Assembly: GCA_034336665.1 (NCBI GenBank)
Contig: CM067590.1
Span: 4,612,959 to 4,676,958, forward strand
Length of the DNA stretch: 64,000 nt
DNA from: Luscinia megarhynchos
Taxonomy: Eukaryota > Chordata > Aves > Passeriformes > Turdidae
Direction: 5' to 3'
Shown here: positions 45,789-56,835 of the stretch, piece after piece
How positions within the stretch are numbered: the first letter of the stretch is position 1
Layout of the letters: each line of letters opens with the position of its first letter
The notes under the pieces: generated by a model
Seen by the model: only the letters and a program-made list of their open reading frames with translations
Databases searched by the model: none
What the model was told of the DNA's origin: nothing
Position numbers and translations under genes: made by a program

Positions 45789-45794
45789 AATAAA
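45789..45794 (+). terminator. AP3D1: AP3D1 poly(A) signal AATAAA
   Basis: Canonical AATAAA, followed after about 25-30 bases by TTTTTGGCTTTGT (T/GT-rich). This is the best 3' end candidate for the AP3D1 transcript. Cleavage is expected near 45810. Confidence 0.8.
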
Positions 45795-46499
45795 CTTTCA
45801 AAACAAAGTTAAATTTTTGGCTTTGTAAATGTTCCTCTCATAAGACTGTTCCAGTTTGGATGGAGTGGAAACCAAGGCATGGATTTACCCCAGGGCTGAA
45901 CAATGTGTCTTCAGTGGATCTGAATGTATCTCCCTTCCCAAAGCGGGTAGGGAATTCCTAACCCCACCCCTTTGAAAGGCAGCTCTACAACAGCAGCTGT
46001 CACTAACACTGAACTTACAGGAAAAAAGAATTTACTATCTCAGTTAAATCTCCATTAATTTTTATTTTTTGGATCATGTTTACAGCTAAAATCCAACACT
46101 TGGAAAAATGAGAGCCCTGGTTTGAATGAAGCTGGAATCAGCCTCTGCTGTTGCTTCCTCTTGGCCTCCAGTGAAATTTGTGGCAAACGTGGTGACATTG
46201 AGATGAGGATTAAAACCCTGTCCTGCCACAGCAGGAATGAGGCCCTGGCTTAGCTGATGCCCCAGTGATTTCCAGTCACACCAGAACCTGGGAGCATCAT
46301 CTTGGGACAGAAATCCCTGGGGCTGAGAGTCAGGAGGAGTCAGCAAGGATCCAGATCATCCTGTGTTCTCAGTGCTACAATCCCACAGGACCTGCCCTGG
46401 GCTGGGACTGCACAAATCTGATGGAAGAGGGATGGAAACAAAAGTAAACCCCAGCCCAGGAAGTGCCTGGAGCAGACCTCAAGTGTTAAATGAGCCACA

Positions 46500-46965
46500 G
46501 GAGCTGATCCTGCCCCTTCCTTGGCCCTGGACTGCTGTGTCCAGTTCTGGGCTCCTCTGGCATGGGGCCTGTGCAGGGCTGTGAGGATGATGAGGGGATG
46601 GATGGAGAATCTCCTGTAGAGGAAAGGCTGTGGGAGCTGAGGCAGAGGGAAGAGCAGAGATGGATATAGATGTAGGCAATATACATATATATACATACAT
46701 GATACATATATATTTATAATATATATGTGTGGATATATAATTTATAAAATGCCAGGGCCAAGAACAGGACCAGAGGTAATGGGAAGAAACTAGAACACAA
46801 GAAATTCCACCTGAGCAGGGAAGAACTTTGCCCTGCTCGTGACCCAGTGCTGGCACAGGCTGCCAGAGAGGTGCTGGACTCGCCTTCCCTGGAGATCCTC
46901 AAAAACCATCTGGACACAATCCTGGTGTGCTCAGGGGCCCCTGCTGAGCCAGGTGAGCTGCAGTG
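46500..46965 (+). mobile_element. CR1 LINE 3' fragment, forward, with TA insertion
   Basis: The parts before and after the TA-rich block match successive CR1 phrases: 'ctgtgtccagttctgggctc' on the left, then 'ggtaatgggaagaaactaga', 'cacaggctgccagagaggtg' and 'ccctggagatcctcaaaaac' on the right. The terminal repeat is missing. Confidence 0.8.
46678..46746. repeat. TA/TACA microsatellite inside CR1
   Basis: About 70 bases of ATACATATATATACATACATG-like sequence splitting a CR1 copy. It probably expanded after the CR1 insertion. Confidence 0.85.
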
Positions 46966-47111
46966 GTGCCTCCCACCCTCCCTTCCGTGGTTCTGTGACC
47001 CGGAGTTGCCCACGAGCCTGGCACCAGGCTGCTGCCCTGGGGCAGAGCATCATCTGCTGCACGGAGAACGCGGGCACAGAGGCGGCTGGAGCCGGGCCCG
47101 GCTGCTCCCGG

Positions 47112-47180
47112 GGCAGGAGCGGAGCGGGAGCAGCAGGAGGGGACCGGGAGCAGCAGGAGGGGAGCGGGAGCAGCTGCTGT
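47112..47180. repeat. short GC-rich tandem repeat
   Basis: About three copies of a 20-bp unit, GGGAGCAGCAGGAGGGGANC, the last one degenerate. Confidence 0.7.
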
Positions 47181-47284
47181 GCAGGAGCAGCCGCGTGCTG
47201 CCATCAGCCAGAGACCCCCCGGAGCTGGAGCTGCAGCCCAGGGTCTGCGGCTCAGCTGGGCTGGAGAGCGGCTGTGACCCCCGG

Positions 47285-48137
47285 GGTGAATCGGGGTCTG
47301 TGAGCCCCCGGGGGGCAATTAGGGTCTGTGAGCCCTGGGAATTGGGGTCTGTGAGCCCCCGGGGGGCAATTGGGATTTGTGAACCCTGGGAATTGGGGTC
47401 TGTGAACCCCTGGGGGGAGAATTTGGGTCTGTGAGCCCCCGGGGATTGGGAACTGGGGTCTGTGAACCCCGGGGTGAATCGGGGTCTGTGAGCCCCCGGG
47501 GGTTGGGAATTGGGGTCTGTGAACCCCGGGGGGCAATTGGGATCTGTGAACCCCGGGGATTGGGAATTGGGGTCTGTGAGCCCCCCGGGGTTGGGAATTG
47601 GGATCTGTGAACCCCCGGGGATTGGGAATTGGGGTCTGTGAGCCCCCGGGATTAGGGAATTGGGGTCTGTGAGCCCCCGGGATTAGGAATTGGGGTCTGT
47701 GAGCCCCCGGGATTGGGAACTGGGGTCTGTGAACCCCGGGGTGAATCGTCAGGACTTCGGGGTTGGGAATTGGGTCTGTGAACCCCGGGGGCAATTGGGA
47801 TCTGTGAACCCCCGGGGATTGGGAATTGGGGTCTGTGAGCCCCCCGGGGTTGGGAATTGGGGTCTGTGAACCCCGGGGATTAGGAATTGGGGTCTGTGAG
47901 CCCCCGGGGATTGGGAATTGGAGTCTGTGAACCCCAGGGGTTGGGAATTGGGGTCTGTAAGCCCCGGGGGGAGAATTGGGGTCTGTGAACTCCCGGGGGG
48001 CAATTGGGATCTGTGAACCCTGGGAATTGGGGTCTGTGAGCCCCCGGAGGTTGGGAATTGGTGTCTGTGAGCCCCCGGGGGGAATTGGTGTCTGTGAACC
48101 CCCGGGAGGGAATTGGGGTCTGTGAACACGTGAGGGA
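47285..48137. repeat. G-rich minisatellite, unit about 30 bp
   Basis: About 28 copies of GGGGTCTGTGARCCCCCGGGG with a variable TTGGGAATT linker; unit lengths vary from about 24 to 34 bases. The minus strand is free of stops for 367 codons (47252-48355) because the unit lacks stop triplets in any frame. The frame reads permuted 'HRPQFP', 'QTPIP' and 'TDPNSQ' motifs, as expected when the same DNA is read in three phases. Confidence 0.92.
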
Positions 48138-48587
48138 CTGAACTGGGGTCTGCAGAGGTTGGGTTGGGATGGAGAGCTGCAGGCTCCGGGCAGGAGCTCT
48201 GCGGGCTCTGACTCAGCTTTGGGGCTCCCCAGGGATTTCTCACCTTGGGCTTTCCCCATCCGGACATTTGTGAGCAGTTCCCTTCCGGTCACTTCTCCTT
48301 TTTGTGACCTTAAAGCTGAGCTCTGGGCAGGTCCCTCCAGGACTTTTGAGGCCACCCCAAAAATATGGTCCTGAGTAAGTTATTAATTCTTCTTTAGATA
48401 AAGAACAAAGTACAGACATAAAATAGGAGGGGAAACAATGGCATGTGGGGTGGACTCCAATGCCTGGCATATTTAAATGTCAGCTGAGTGAATTCAAAAT
48501 AGCACATTTAGCCTTAATAACAAATGCTGCACCCGAGCATCCCTGCCTTGTCCCTGCTCCCCAAAACATAAACATTGAGTAAAGTGG

Positions 48588-49060
48588 AATAAAAGAAAAA
48601 CGGAACAGAATAAAATTAGAAAATCAATTTAAAAGAAGAAAATATATAACACGGTATAGAAGAAAAGAAATAAAATGGAAGAGAGGGAAAGAACTGGAAT
48701 GGAATAAAAGGAAATAATAAATATAATTACGAAAATAAATAAATAGAATTAAAATAAAATAAATAATAAAAGAAAACATAAAAAGAAAATTGAAAACAAA
48801 AGCGAATAGAAAATTCAAACAGATTGAAAATAAAAGAGAAAATAAAGACGATTAAATAGAGAATAAAACAAAATAAAATAAAGATAAAATAGAAAAAATA
48901 AGGATAAGCAAAGTAGAAAATAAAACAGAAAATGAAAGAGAATGGAATAAAGGAAATAAAGCAGAATAAAAGGAATTCAGCTAAGAAGAATTAAATACTG
49001 AAATAGAATAAAAGAACATAGAGTAAAATAACCATAATAAAATGTTAAAAGCACGCTAAA
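48588..49060. repeat. A-rich AAATA/GAAAATA low-complexity tract
   Basis: About 470 bases of AAATA-, AGAAAA- and AATAAAA-like units with few C on the + strand. It ends within about 20 bases of the MOB3A CpG island. It could have grown from an A-rich tail or by simple slippage. Confidence 0.88.
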
Positions 49061-49159
49061 ACACGAACTGTCCCCCCCCAACATCCGCTGCGCCTTTCCC
49101 CTCCCCGGCCCGTCCCTCCGTGGGCGGGGGCGGCCCCTTTAAGAGGAAGTAGCGCCGGC

Positions 49160-49273
49160 GGCGCGCGGGAGCGGCGGGAGCGCGGCGGGCGCGCGGGGGG
49201 AGCGCTGCGGCCCCGGCACCGTGCGCGTCCGCGGCACCGTGCGCGTCCGCGGCGAGGGAGCGCGGCCCGGCAG
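49160..49273 (+). other. MOB3A: probable non-coding first exon of MOB3A
   Basis: The island core ends with CCCGGCAG followed by GTGCGG, a usable donor at 49274. The first coding exon has a clear acceptor before its ATG (TGCAG ending at 59015), so an upstream non-coding exon is required, and this is the best candidate. Its start is not defined by the sequence. It contains an 18-bp tandem duplication. Confidence 0.45.
49215..49250. repeat. 18-bp tandem duplication in MOB3A leader
   Basis: GGCACCGTGCGCGTCCGC occurs twice in a row, perfectly (49215-49232 and 49233-49250). Confidence 0.95.
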
Positions 49274-52200
49274 GTGCGGGGGCCCTGAGGGGGCGCGGGG
49301 CGGTGAGAGGGGACGCAGGAGGGGCTGGGAGGGAGGAGGGCGCCCGGGGGAAAGGGGCCGCGTGTGGCAGCCCTGCCCACGTGTCCCCCCAGCCCCGGTG
49401 GCCGCGGGCCCCCGGCGGGGCCGGGAGCTGTTGAGCCGCCGCTCTGGGATGGTTGTGTTTGCCTGGGCGGGGGGCGATGGCGGCCGGGGCCCCCTCAGGA
49501 GGAACAGGGCGGGGATCGGGGCAGGGAGCCCCGGCCCGATGGACAGAGCAGATCTCTGGCTGCTGGGCACAGCCCCCTCCCTGCTGAGGGGCAGGACCTG
49601 CTGCAGGACTCGTGAACAACCGAAAAATTCATAATGAGGGAAAAAAACTATCGCAGAGTGTAAGAGGGTTGGTGGCACAACTGTGAAGTTACAGCTTGCG
49701 ACTTCCCTATTTTATCGCACCTCTCCCTCCCGCCCTGCTCCAGCCCAGCTGCCGCAGGTAAAGGCACAGCCCTGAAGTTCAAACCTTTCGATCTCTAAAC
49801 TGCTCGGGGAATGGGGAATTTTCCATTTTTTTTCAGGTCATGGCGAGCCACGGCTCAGCTGTCATGAGGGAGAACTTGTCAGGAGAACTTGAAAGCAAAC
49901 TTCTGCTCTGCTTCTGTCTCTTGCTGCGGGCTCAGGAATCCTGATCTTACAGAGCTGCCTCTGATCTGTGGCACAGTGAGCTCAGCTCCTTCAGAGAAAG
50001 CTGTGTGAGAAGGACAGGCAAAAGGAAAGGGCAGGGGATCTGAAGTTGTCCAATGTCCAGCGCAGATGTTTGGGAAAAGCATTTCTGTCAGTGCTAGTGA
50101 AAGGCAGGATTCCCTCCTCCTAGAGCTTGGGGCACACTATCTGGATTTCCATCCCGTTGTTAAAAGCCCCTTTCCATTGTGGAAATCTTTTGCCAAGTTG
50201 CAGGGCAGGGAGGGATTTTGCTGGGAGATGTGAAACTTGCCCAGTCACCTGTTTATCACAGTCCCCAGGGCTTTGTCCTTGCACTCTGCTTCCTTTCCCA
50301 ACTTTAGGCTCACATCCAGCTCCCTCTGGATGTCTATCGCTGGTCTCTGGACTGTGTATCCCAAGTTTCACATTCACTTTCTGTCTTAGTCACTTACTGT
50401 GAGGTGAGCCTAGGGTCAGCTTGTGGCTCTTCAAAATCCCCAGAAAGGGGGAGAGGAGCATTGGGAATTCTTGCCAATGTTGGCAAAACCTGGAGCTGTT
50501 GGTTTCTAGTGAGGAGTGCAGGTGCTGAGCAGGGTTCCCTGTGCCTGGCTCACCTTGCAGCTCCTGGGATGCTCTGTTGACACCTGGGGTTGCACTGTCC
50601 CCTGTGCCATCACCAGACATGGAAATGGGCTCTCCCATGTGCTTGGGGAGCTTGGAGTAGACTCAGCATCCCCAGCAAAGTTGTCCTGATTCACTTCAGC
50701 TGCCTCCAGAGCTGTTTGCCAGCTGCTTCCTTGTCCACATCTAACGTGGAGCTTCTACTGATGGGGAGAAAGGTGCCCCCCACACTGGAATGGGGTGATT
50801 AGTCCCTCTTGGAAGTTGGACTGTCCAGATCTGTGCTGTGCTTGGTCACTCCTGCTCCTCTCTGAGGGCCAGGGATCTCCGTGGCCTCACTAATGGAAGA
50901 GAAAATGTCCCTTGTGAGTAGTGAAAGTATCTGGGGTCAGAGCACAGAGATTGCAAAACCTTTCCAGTGCTGTCCACAGGTTTGGGAAAGGAATTGCTTT
51001 CAATTTCTGAGTTTTAATTTTTAGTAAGACAGGGAAGTGTTTTCTGGTTCTTGACCCATAAATGCTGCTGTAAGTGGATCCAGAACCAGCTTTGCTGGAG
51101 GTTTATCAGCTTATCTTTAGGAATATGTAATACCCAGCTAATGCTGTCAATAAAGAGTGCACCTTAGGCTGCACCTTTATCCTCCTTTTTCCAGAGGCCC
51201 CTGGGAGGCAGAGTTATCCCTGAGGCCTGGTTTGATCTGCTGCCTGCTTCCCTCTGGAGCTGGTGCTGTGGGAGAGGTGCTGCTCTGCTCCTGGTGAACT
51301 TGGGTGGGTTGTTGCTCCGGATATGTGAGGCAGAAGGGAGGGCAGAGGAAGGGATGGAGTCAGCAAAGGCCAGAAAGAAACCCCAGCAAAACAACAACTT
51401 TTGCAAGTGGGCAAACCTAGAGCAAAACAATATCACACTCTGACAGCTCTGACTTCCTCCAGAAAACCTGGCTGAGGTCCCAAAGGGCTGGTGCTGGCGT
51501 TGGGTCAGTGTGAGTGAGACGAGGCCACCGTGGTGATGCTGTGACCCTGTGCTGATTCCAGGAACTCGTGGGACAGGAGGTGAGCTGCAGCCACCCAGAC
51601 TGTGGCTGAGGTTGCCGTGGGAGCTGAGCTGGCCCCGGGGCTGCACTGAAAGGCCCTGCATTTTCTGCAGGCCTCTCTTGGGGCTCTTGTCTGGCTGCCT
51701 TTGCTTCCCTCTCTTTCCTCTCGCTGTGTGATGTGGTTGGTGTTGAGGTGGTCTTCAGCTCCACATCCATGGCCTTGTTCTGTGCCTGTGGCTGTGCTAA
51801 AGGATTGACTTTCTCCCATATCTCCTGCCAGGGCAGGAGAGGCCTCGAGGGCCTCTGCTGTCAGCAGGAAACAATCCTGCCATTCATCCCAACGTGTGAC
51901 ATTAACGTGGGGAAAAGGGATGTTTGTCCCTGGGATTAGCCACGCTCTGGGAAAGGCTGGCCGTGTGGCCAGCTCGTGCTCCAGCTCAGCCTGGGGTGTG
52001 ATCCCACACTTCCTGGGATCCCAGCCCACTGTTAGAATGGTGCCATAGTCATTTTATCATCCTAATGCAAATTTCATGCTCCTAACTGATGTTAGCTTTG
52101 ACTTGGGTGGGGGCAGATCCCAAAGTTTAAGGAAATGGAGCTGCTGTAGGCCCAGAAATATCCCTGTCCAGTGAGGACAGTACAGAGCCTGCACAAGCAG

Positions 52201-55200
52201 GGAGAGACAAGCAGCTCAGCTGGGACTTGATCAAACAGCACCCTGCCCTTCCAGCCCTGTAGTGGGGACGAGAGGCCTTCCCAAAGGACCAGGCTGCTCT
52301 GGGACCTGGAGAAGAGGGAGCTGCTCCTACCATGCTGTGCCCTGGAAATACTTGTGTGTGCAGTTAACCTGTGTGCTGGAGTCGTGACCCAGCTTGTCAG
52401 CTTAGCAGAGCCTGCAAAGCCTGCAGCGGATTAGCTCTGCCTCCACAGGCAGCCCCATGCCGGCTGGATCCATGGAAACCTTCCAGCAGGGCTCTGACAT
52501 TGCAATGGAGGCAGATGTCACGTAAGAGGCAGCAGGGCTGGCCCTGAGTCAGTAACACCCGGGGCTCCGTGGGGCTCCCTGCAGTCGCTGCTGTTCCACT
52601 GGAACACTTGGAAATGCAGCATCTGCTGCCTGGCCTTCCCCTCTGGGGAGGGAAGCAGGAGGGGACCTTTTACAGAACTTATTTTCTCGTGTGGCTTTTC
52701 TCCCTCTGTTGCTGTGGGGAGGAAGGCCAGGGGAACAAACCATGCTGGAAATTTGGGTTTCTTGCCTTCTCTCTCCCTTGCCAGACTGGGTTTTCCAGCC
52801 TCCCCAGCGCTCTCTGCCTCACCTGCCCTCCCTCAGCATCCCTGTGCAGTGTGAGCAGTGTCACCTGTAACATCCCTCCTGTCACTGCCCGTGGTCTGAG
52901 TGTAAATCCTGAGCTCTAAGCAGTAAATTCCTGTTGATCCGTCTGCCCAGGATGAGTGCTGGTGTCTCACTGCTGCCTGCCCTGGCTTCTCTGCTCCAAG
53001 CAGCAGCACTCCCACCTGCAGCTCTTGATGGGCTCTGCCAGAGCTCCCCTCACCTCTGGTGGGTCTTCTGCTATCCCAGATATGGCATAATTTAGCAGGG
53101 CTTCCCTTTATTCCATAAACTAACTCGACTTCAGGATTGTCTGGAATGCTTGGCCTTTCAGGGGCAAAGGAGATGCCAGTTAAAGCCCAGGATAACTATT
53201 TCTGGCCTTTCCTCGTGCCTTTTCCTTTCCTCATGCATATGGCTCTGCCTCTCCATAGCTTGGAGATGTGTGAAGAGCCTGTCCTGCTCCTAAACCAACC
53301 TCTTCCCTTCTCCTAAGCCACCCTCTTTCCTGGAAGGGCCTGGAGAGGTGGGAAGTCCCAGGGGAACTGTACCGTTTTTTACTTGGGAATTTCCAAATTA
53401 TGCAGCAGATTGGAATAGCGGGGCCTGGGGGTGGTTGGCAACAGGCAGGACCTTCTTGAAGCCGACTCTGGTGAAAGACAAAAGGCTCTTTGTTTGCCCA
53501 AACCTCGGGAATTCAGCAATTCCAGAGTGCCCCTGTTCAGATCTGGTTGCGGAGGCTGCTGCTAAAGCACTTTCTAACAGAAAAATGTGGATGTAGTCGT
53601 GCAGAGCAGCAGGATGGAGTGGGGCTGGTGTGTGCCCGGGCTGGGGCTGGAGGTGCAGCTGGGCTGGGTCGAGCTGCTCCTTCTCCAGAAACTTCCGAGC
53701 AGCTTCAGCTGCCGGGACTGAGCGCGGGGCAGGGACGGGGAAGGCAGTGCCGAAGGGAACGGCCGCGGCGACACGGAGCGATCCTGCGGGAGGAAAGACA
53801 GAGCTTGCAGAGGGGAAGGATTAGCTTTTGGGAAAACATTGGCAGCTGCCTGGGCCGGGAGGCTGCAGTCAGTGCCAGACAGGAAGCGGCTGACGTGGAA
53901 GTGCCGGCTGGCCGGGATTATGAATGGCCAGAGGTGCCTCCCAGCCACACTGAGCCCTCCTCGCCCTGCCCTGCCCTTCCCAAGGTAAGCACGGGGCAGA
54001 CCTTCGCTCCTCATATCACAAATCCATTCAAAAGAGCAGCTGGAAGTCCCGTCCGGGGAAGACAAGCCCGTGTTTGTTGCCAGACTGGCTCTGGAGGCGC
54101 AGAAACTGGCTGCCATTAGTGCAGTGCGGCTGCCAGGATTGTTCTGGTCCCTGCTCTCTGTAGTAAAATCTCTCCTTTGATCGGAGAAAACCAGGATCAT
54201 CCTGTCCCGAGACACTGGGCTAGTGCAGAGTGGGCATGGGAAGGGATGTGTGAAAGGAGGGGGGTGGAATTATGGAAAAAACGTGCGTGTGTGTCCGAAT
54301 TGGCTGTTTTGTGCATCTTGCCTGTTTGAAGCTGCTTTTCTTCTCTTTCTCACTCTGGAAATTCATGCTTTTACTTGAAATGCTCAGTGCATCCAAAATG
54401 CCTTTATCAGGGCTGCTTTGTGAGTCAGGAAGGTTTTGTGTCCTGTGTTGGCATTAAGAGCCCTTCAGGGGGAAGCAGGATTGTGGCTTCTCTATCCTGG
54501 GTAATTCTGGGGACACACGGGTGTCACAGGCTCCCCACCCAAGGGTTAGGAGCAGCTAGACTCGCTGGGATTCAGGGACAGCAGCCTGCCTTCCCTGACA
54601 GGAAGGTGGACAAATCCCTGCTTTGGAGAGCTGCGTTGCTCCCTGGGCTGTGCTGTGCTGAAGGGCTGTTCTAGCAGAGGCAGCAGGATGTGGCCGGCCC
54701 GGCGCTGGGTCGTGGAGGAGGGAGGTGGCCTCGTGTCTGACCCCTCCCCAGCTGCGGAGCCTCCGGGCTGCGGCCGCCCATGAAACAAACGGGGAGGTTT
54801 TTTCCCCTCTTTTGAAAAAGGAAGCTCAGCCTCGGTGCCTGCCAGCACTGGCGGAGGGTGCAGAGCAGGGCTGAGCCCTCTGCAGGAGTGACCTGCTGAG
54901 GCCAGGAGCACAGGTAGGAGCTTGCTGACTGCCGCCTTGCTGTTTTTCCCCTGGCTGCTGTTAAACCCCTGTGCAGTGTTGGCAGCAGAGGGGAGCATGG
55001 AGTGCTGCTGGGGCTGGCACTGATGGAGCAGTCATGGGACTCCTGGAGTCCTTTTTGGGCCATTCTGCCTCTGTAGGCAGGGCAGGATCTGTTGGGAACT
55101 CTGCTGGCTCCTGGAAAACCTCGGGATGGCTGCAGCAGGGCACAGAGGGTTTCCTGGTGTTTTGGAGGAGGTGATTGTTCCCTTTTCCAGACTCTGAGCT

Positions 55201-56084
55201 GTCTTTACAAGTGACCAAGAGTTGGGAAGCAGCTGCCTGAACTTCCTCTGGTGTTGGAGCAAGGCAGCTCCTCATGATCCACCATTTCTGGGAAAAGGAA
55301 TGAGGAAGGGAAGAGGAATGGCAGGAGAGTGCCAACAGCCCTGGCAGCAAAACCAGCACAGGACTGGAGCTGCACAAGCAGGGAGTCAGAGAAAAGGAGC
55401 TTTTGGGATGGGAGGGGAAGGGAGGGCCAGGCCTTGAGACCCCTGGGCAGGCAAGTCCAGCACGGTAGGGAGCTGCTCCTGCCGTGTCCCTGGGATAAAT
55501 GAGCTGGAGGTGTGTTCATGGGCTGGGCAGCCCACAGGGTTCACGGGCTCTGTGATCCCGAGCAATGGCCAAGGTCCTCCCGGAGCGCCAGTGACGTCTG
55601 CTGTGATCTTGGCTGGCTGAAAGGAGGAGGCAACAAAATGTACTGAGGACTGTTTGGGAGGGGAGTGGTTTTTTCCCTCACCTTTAAAGCTTGCAGATAG
55701 CATCCAGGTGCTTTGCATGTCCCATTTCCCAATTGTCTTTAACCTTTCCTTTCCCTTGTGTGCGGGGGCGGTGTCAGCTGTGACTCCTGCCTGTGGAAGT
55801 AGGTGTTGTACAGATGATATCATCCCCGAGCAATGTCAGAGATGCTTTGGTCTCTGTGCCTCTTTATTTTTATTTTTTTTCCTAGAGCTAAATGTTTCTT
55901 TTAGCTCATTGCAGTCAGAGACCGTAATTAAATAGGCTGCATCTGCTTGATGTCTCAGCTACTCATTTTGCTAATGCTTCACACAGATGCTGAATCGTCT
56001 GAGAGACAATTGCTGCTGTGTTGAGCTCCCCAGTTCTCAGGGATCATATCTCCATAGGATCAGGAATTTGTCTGTAGGATGAGT

Positions 56085-56835
56085 ACTGCCTCAACACCAA
56101 GGGTCTCTCTGCCCTGCACAGAGACCCTGACAAATGTGAGGGCTGGGAAATCCCCAACCATGTGACAGGTGACAAGGGCAAGTGTCAGACCCTGCCCGGG
56201 GTGGGGCAGCCCTGGGGGCAGGGACAGGCTGGCAATGAGAGGCTGGAGAGCAGCGCCCTGGGAAGGGACCTGAGGGTCCTGCTCGGTGCCAGGTTGGGTC
56301 TGAGTCACCGCTGGCAGCCCAAAGGGCCACCGTGTGCTGGGGCACCAGGCCAGGGAGGGACTGTTCCACTCTGCTCTGCCCTGGGGCAGCCTCACCCCCA
56401 GCGCTGGGCACCTTGGGCACCACAGGGTCAGAAGGAGCCAGAGCTGCTGCAGAGTGTCCAAAGGAGGGACCCGGAGCTGGGGAAGGGCTGAGGAGCAGCT
56501 GAGGGCACTTGGCTCGTTCAGCTGGAGCAGAGGAGACTGAGGGGAGACTCCAGGGGCTGAGCTCTGCTCTGGGCCAGGGCCAGGAGCCCAGCAAGGGCTG
56601 GAGCTGTGCCAGGCCTTGGCACGGAGCTCAGGGAAAGGTTCTTCCCCCCGAGAGTGCTGGGCCCTGCCCAGGCTCCCCAGGGAATGGTCCCCAAGGCTGC
56701 CAGAGCTGCAGGAGCCTTTGGACACTCTCAGGGATGCTCAGGGTGGGGCTGTTGGGGGGCTGGGCAGGGCCAGGGGCTGCACTGATCATCCCTGAGGGTC
56801 CCTTCCAGCTCAGGATATTCTGAGAGTCTATGAAA
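56085..56835 (+). mobile_element. CR1 LINE fragment, forward orientation
   Basis: The longest CR1 piece in the window. It covers the end of the reverse-transcriptase frame (AATGAGAGGCTGGAGAGCAG, GGGACCTGAGGGTCCTGCTC) and then the 3' UTR ('ggctccccagggaatggtcc', 'gggtcccttccagctcagga'), finishing TATTCTGAGAGTCTATGA. The frame is broken. It belongs to the same subfamily as the reversed copy at 28520-28800. Confidence 0.88.

Larger units (their letters stand above)
43436..45812 (+). other. AP3D1: AP3D1 3' UTR
   Basis: About 2.4 kb between the stop codon and the poly(A) signal. It contains a G-run block (43681-43710), a T-run/TA microsatellite near 43931-43954, and the 43-bp minisatellite at 44528-44850. 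Open frames of 200-odd codons on both strands come from the minisatellite. The cleavage site is inferred from the signal position. Confidence 0.75.
45813..49060. other. AP3D1-MOB3A intergenic segment
   Basis: No gene recognised on either strand. It holds plain sequence to about 46.5 kb, a CR1 fragment with an embedded TA microsatellite, a small 20-bp repeat near 47.1 kb, the G-rich minisatellite of about 30 bp and the A-rich tract. In human the small gene IZUMO4 sits here, divergent from MOB3A (from memory). I found nothing like it. Confidence 0.7.
49065..49560 (+). promoter_or_regulatory. MOB3A: MOB3A CpG-island promoter
   Basis: A CpG-dense segment follows directly on the A-rich tract. It includes a GC box (GGGCGGGGGCGG at 49122-49133), a TTTAAG element (49138-49143) and an ETS-type AGAGGAAGTAG (49142-49152). 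Transcription probably starts within about 60 bases downstream. It lies about 10 kb before the MOB3A start codon on the same strand. Confidence 0.65.

Noticed and set aside
49056..49678. Frames of up to 187 codons on both strands in the MOB3A island
   Set aside because: High GC content removes stop codons in all frames; no family resemblance.
53490..54215. 209- and 213-codon frames on opposite strands
   Set aside because: They overlap each other almost fully and resemble no known protein; a splice donor interrupts the + strand one.
56060..56725. 221-codon minus-strand frame
   Set aside because: Antisense of a forward CR1 copy; the same peptide appears from the reversed CR1 copy in AP3D1 intron 14.
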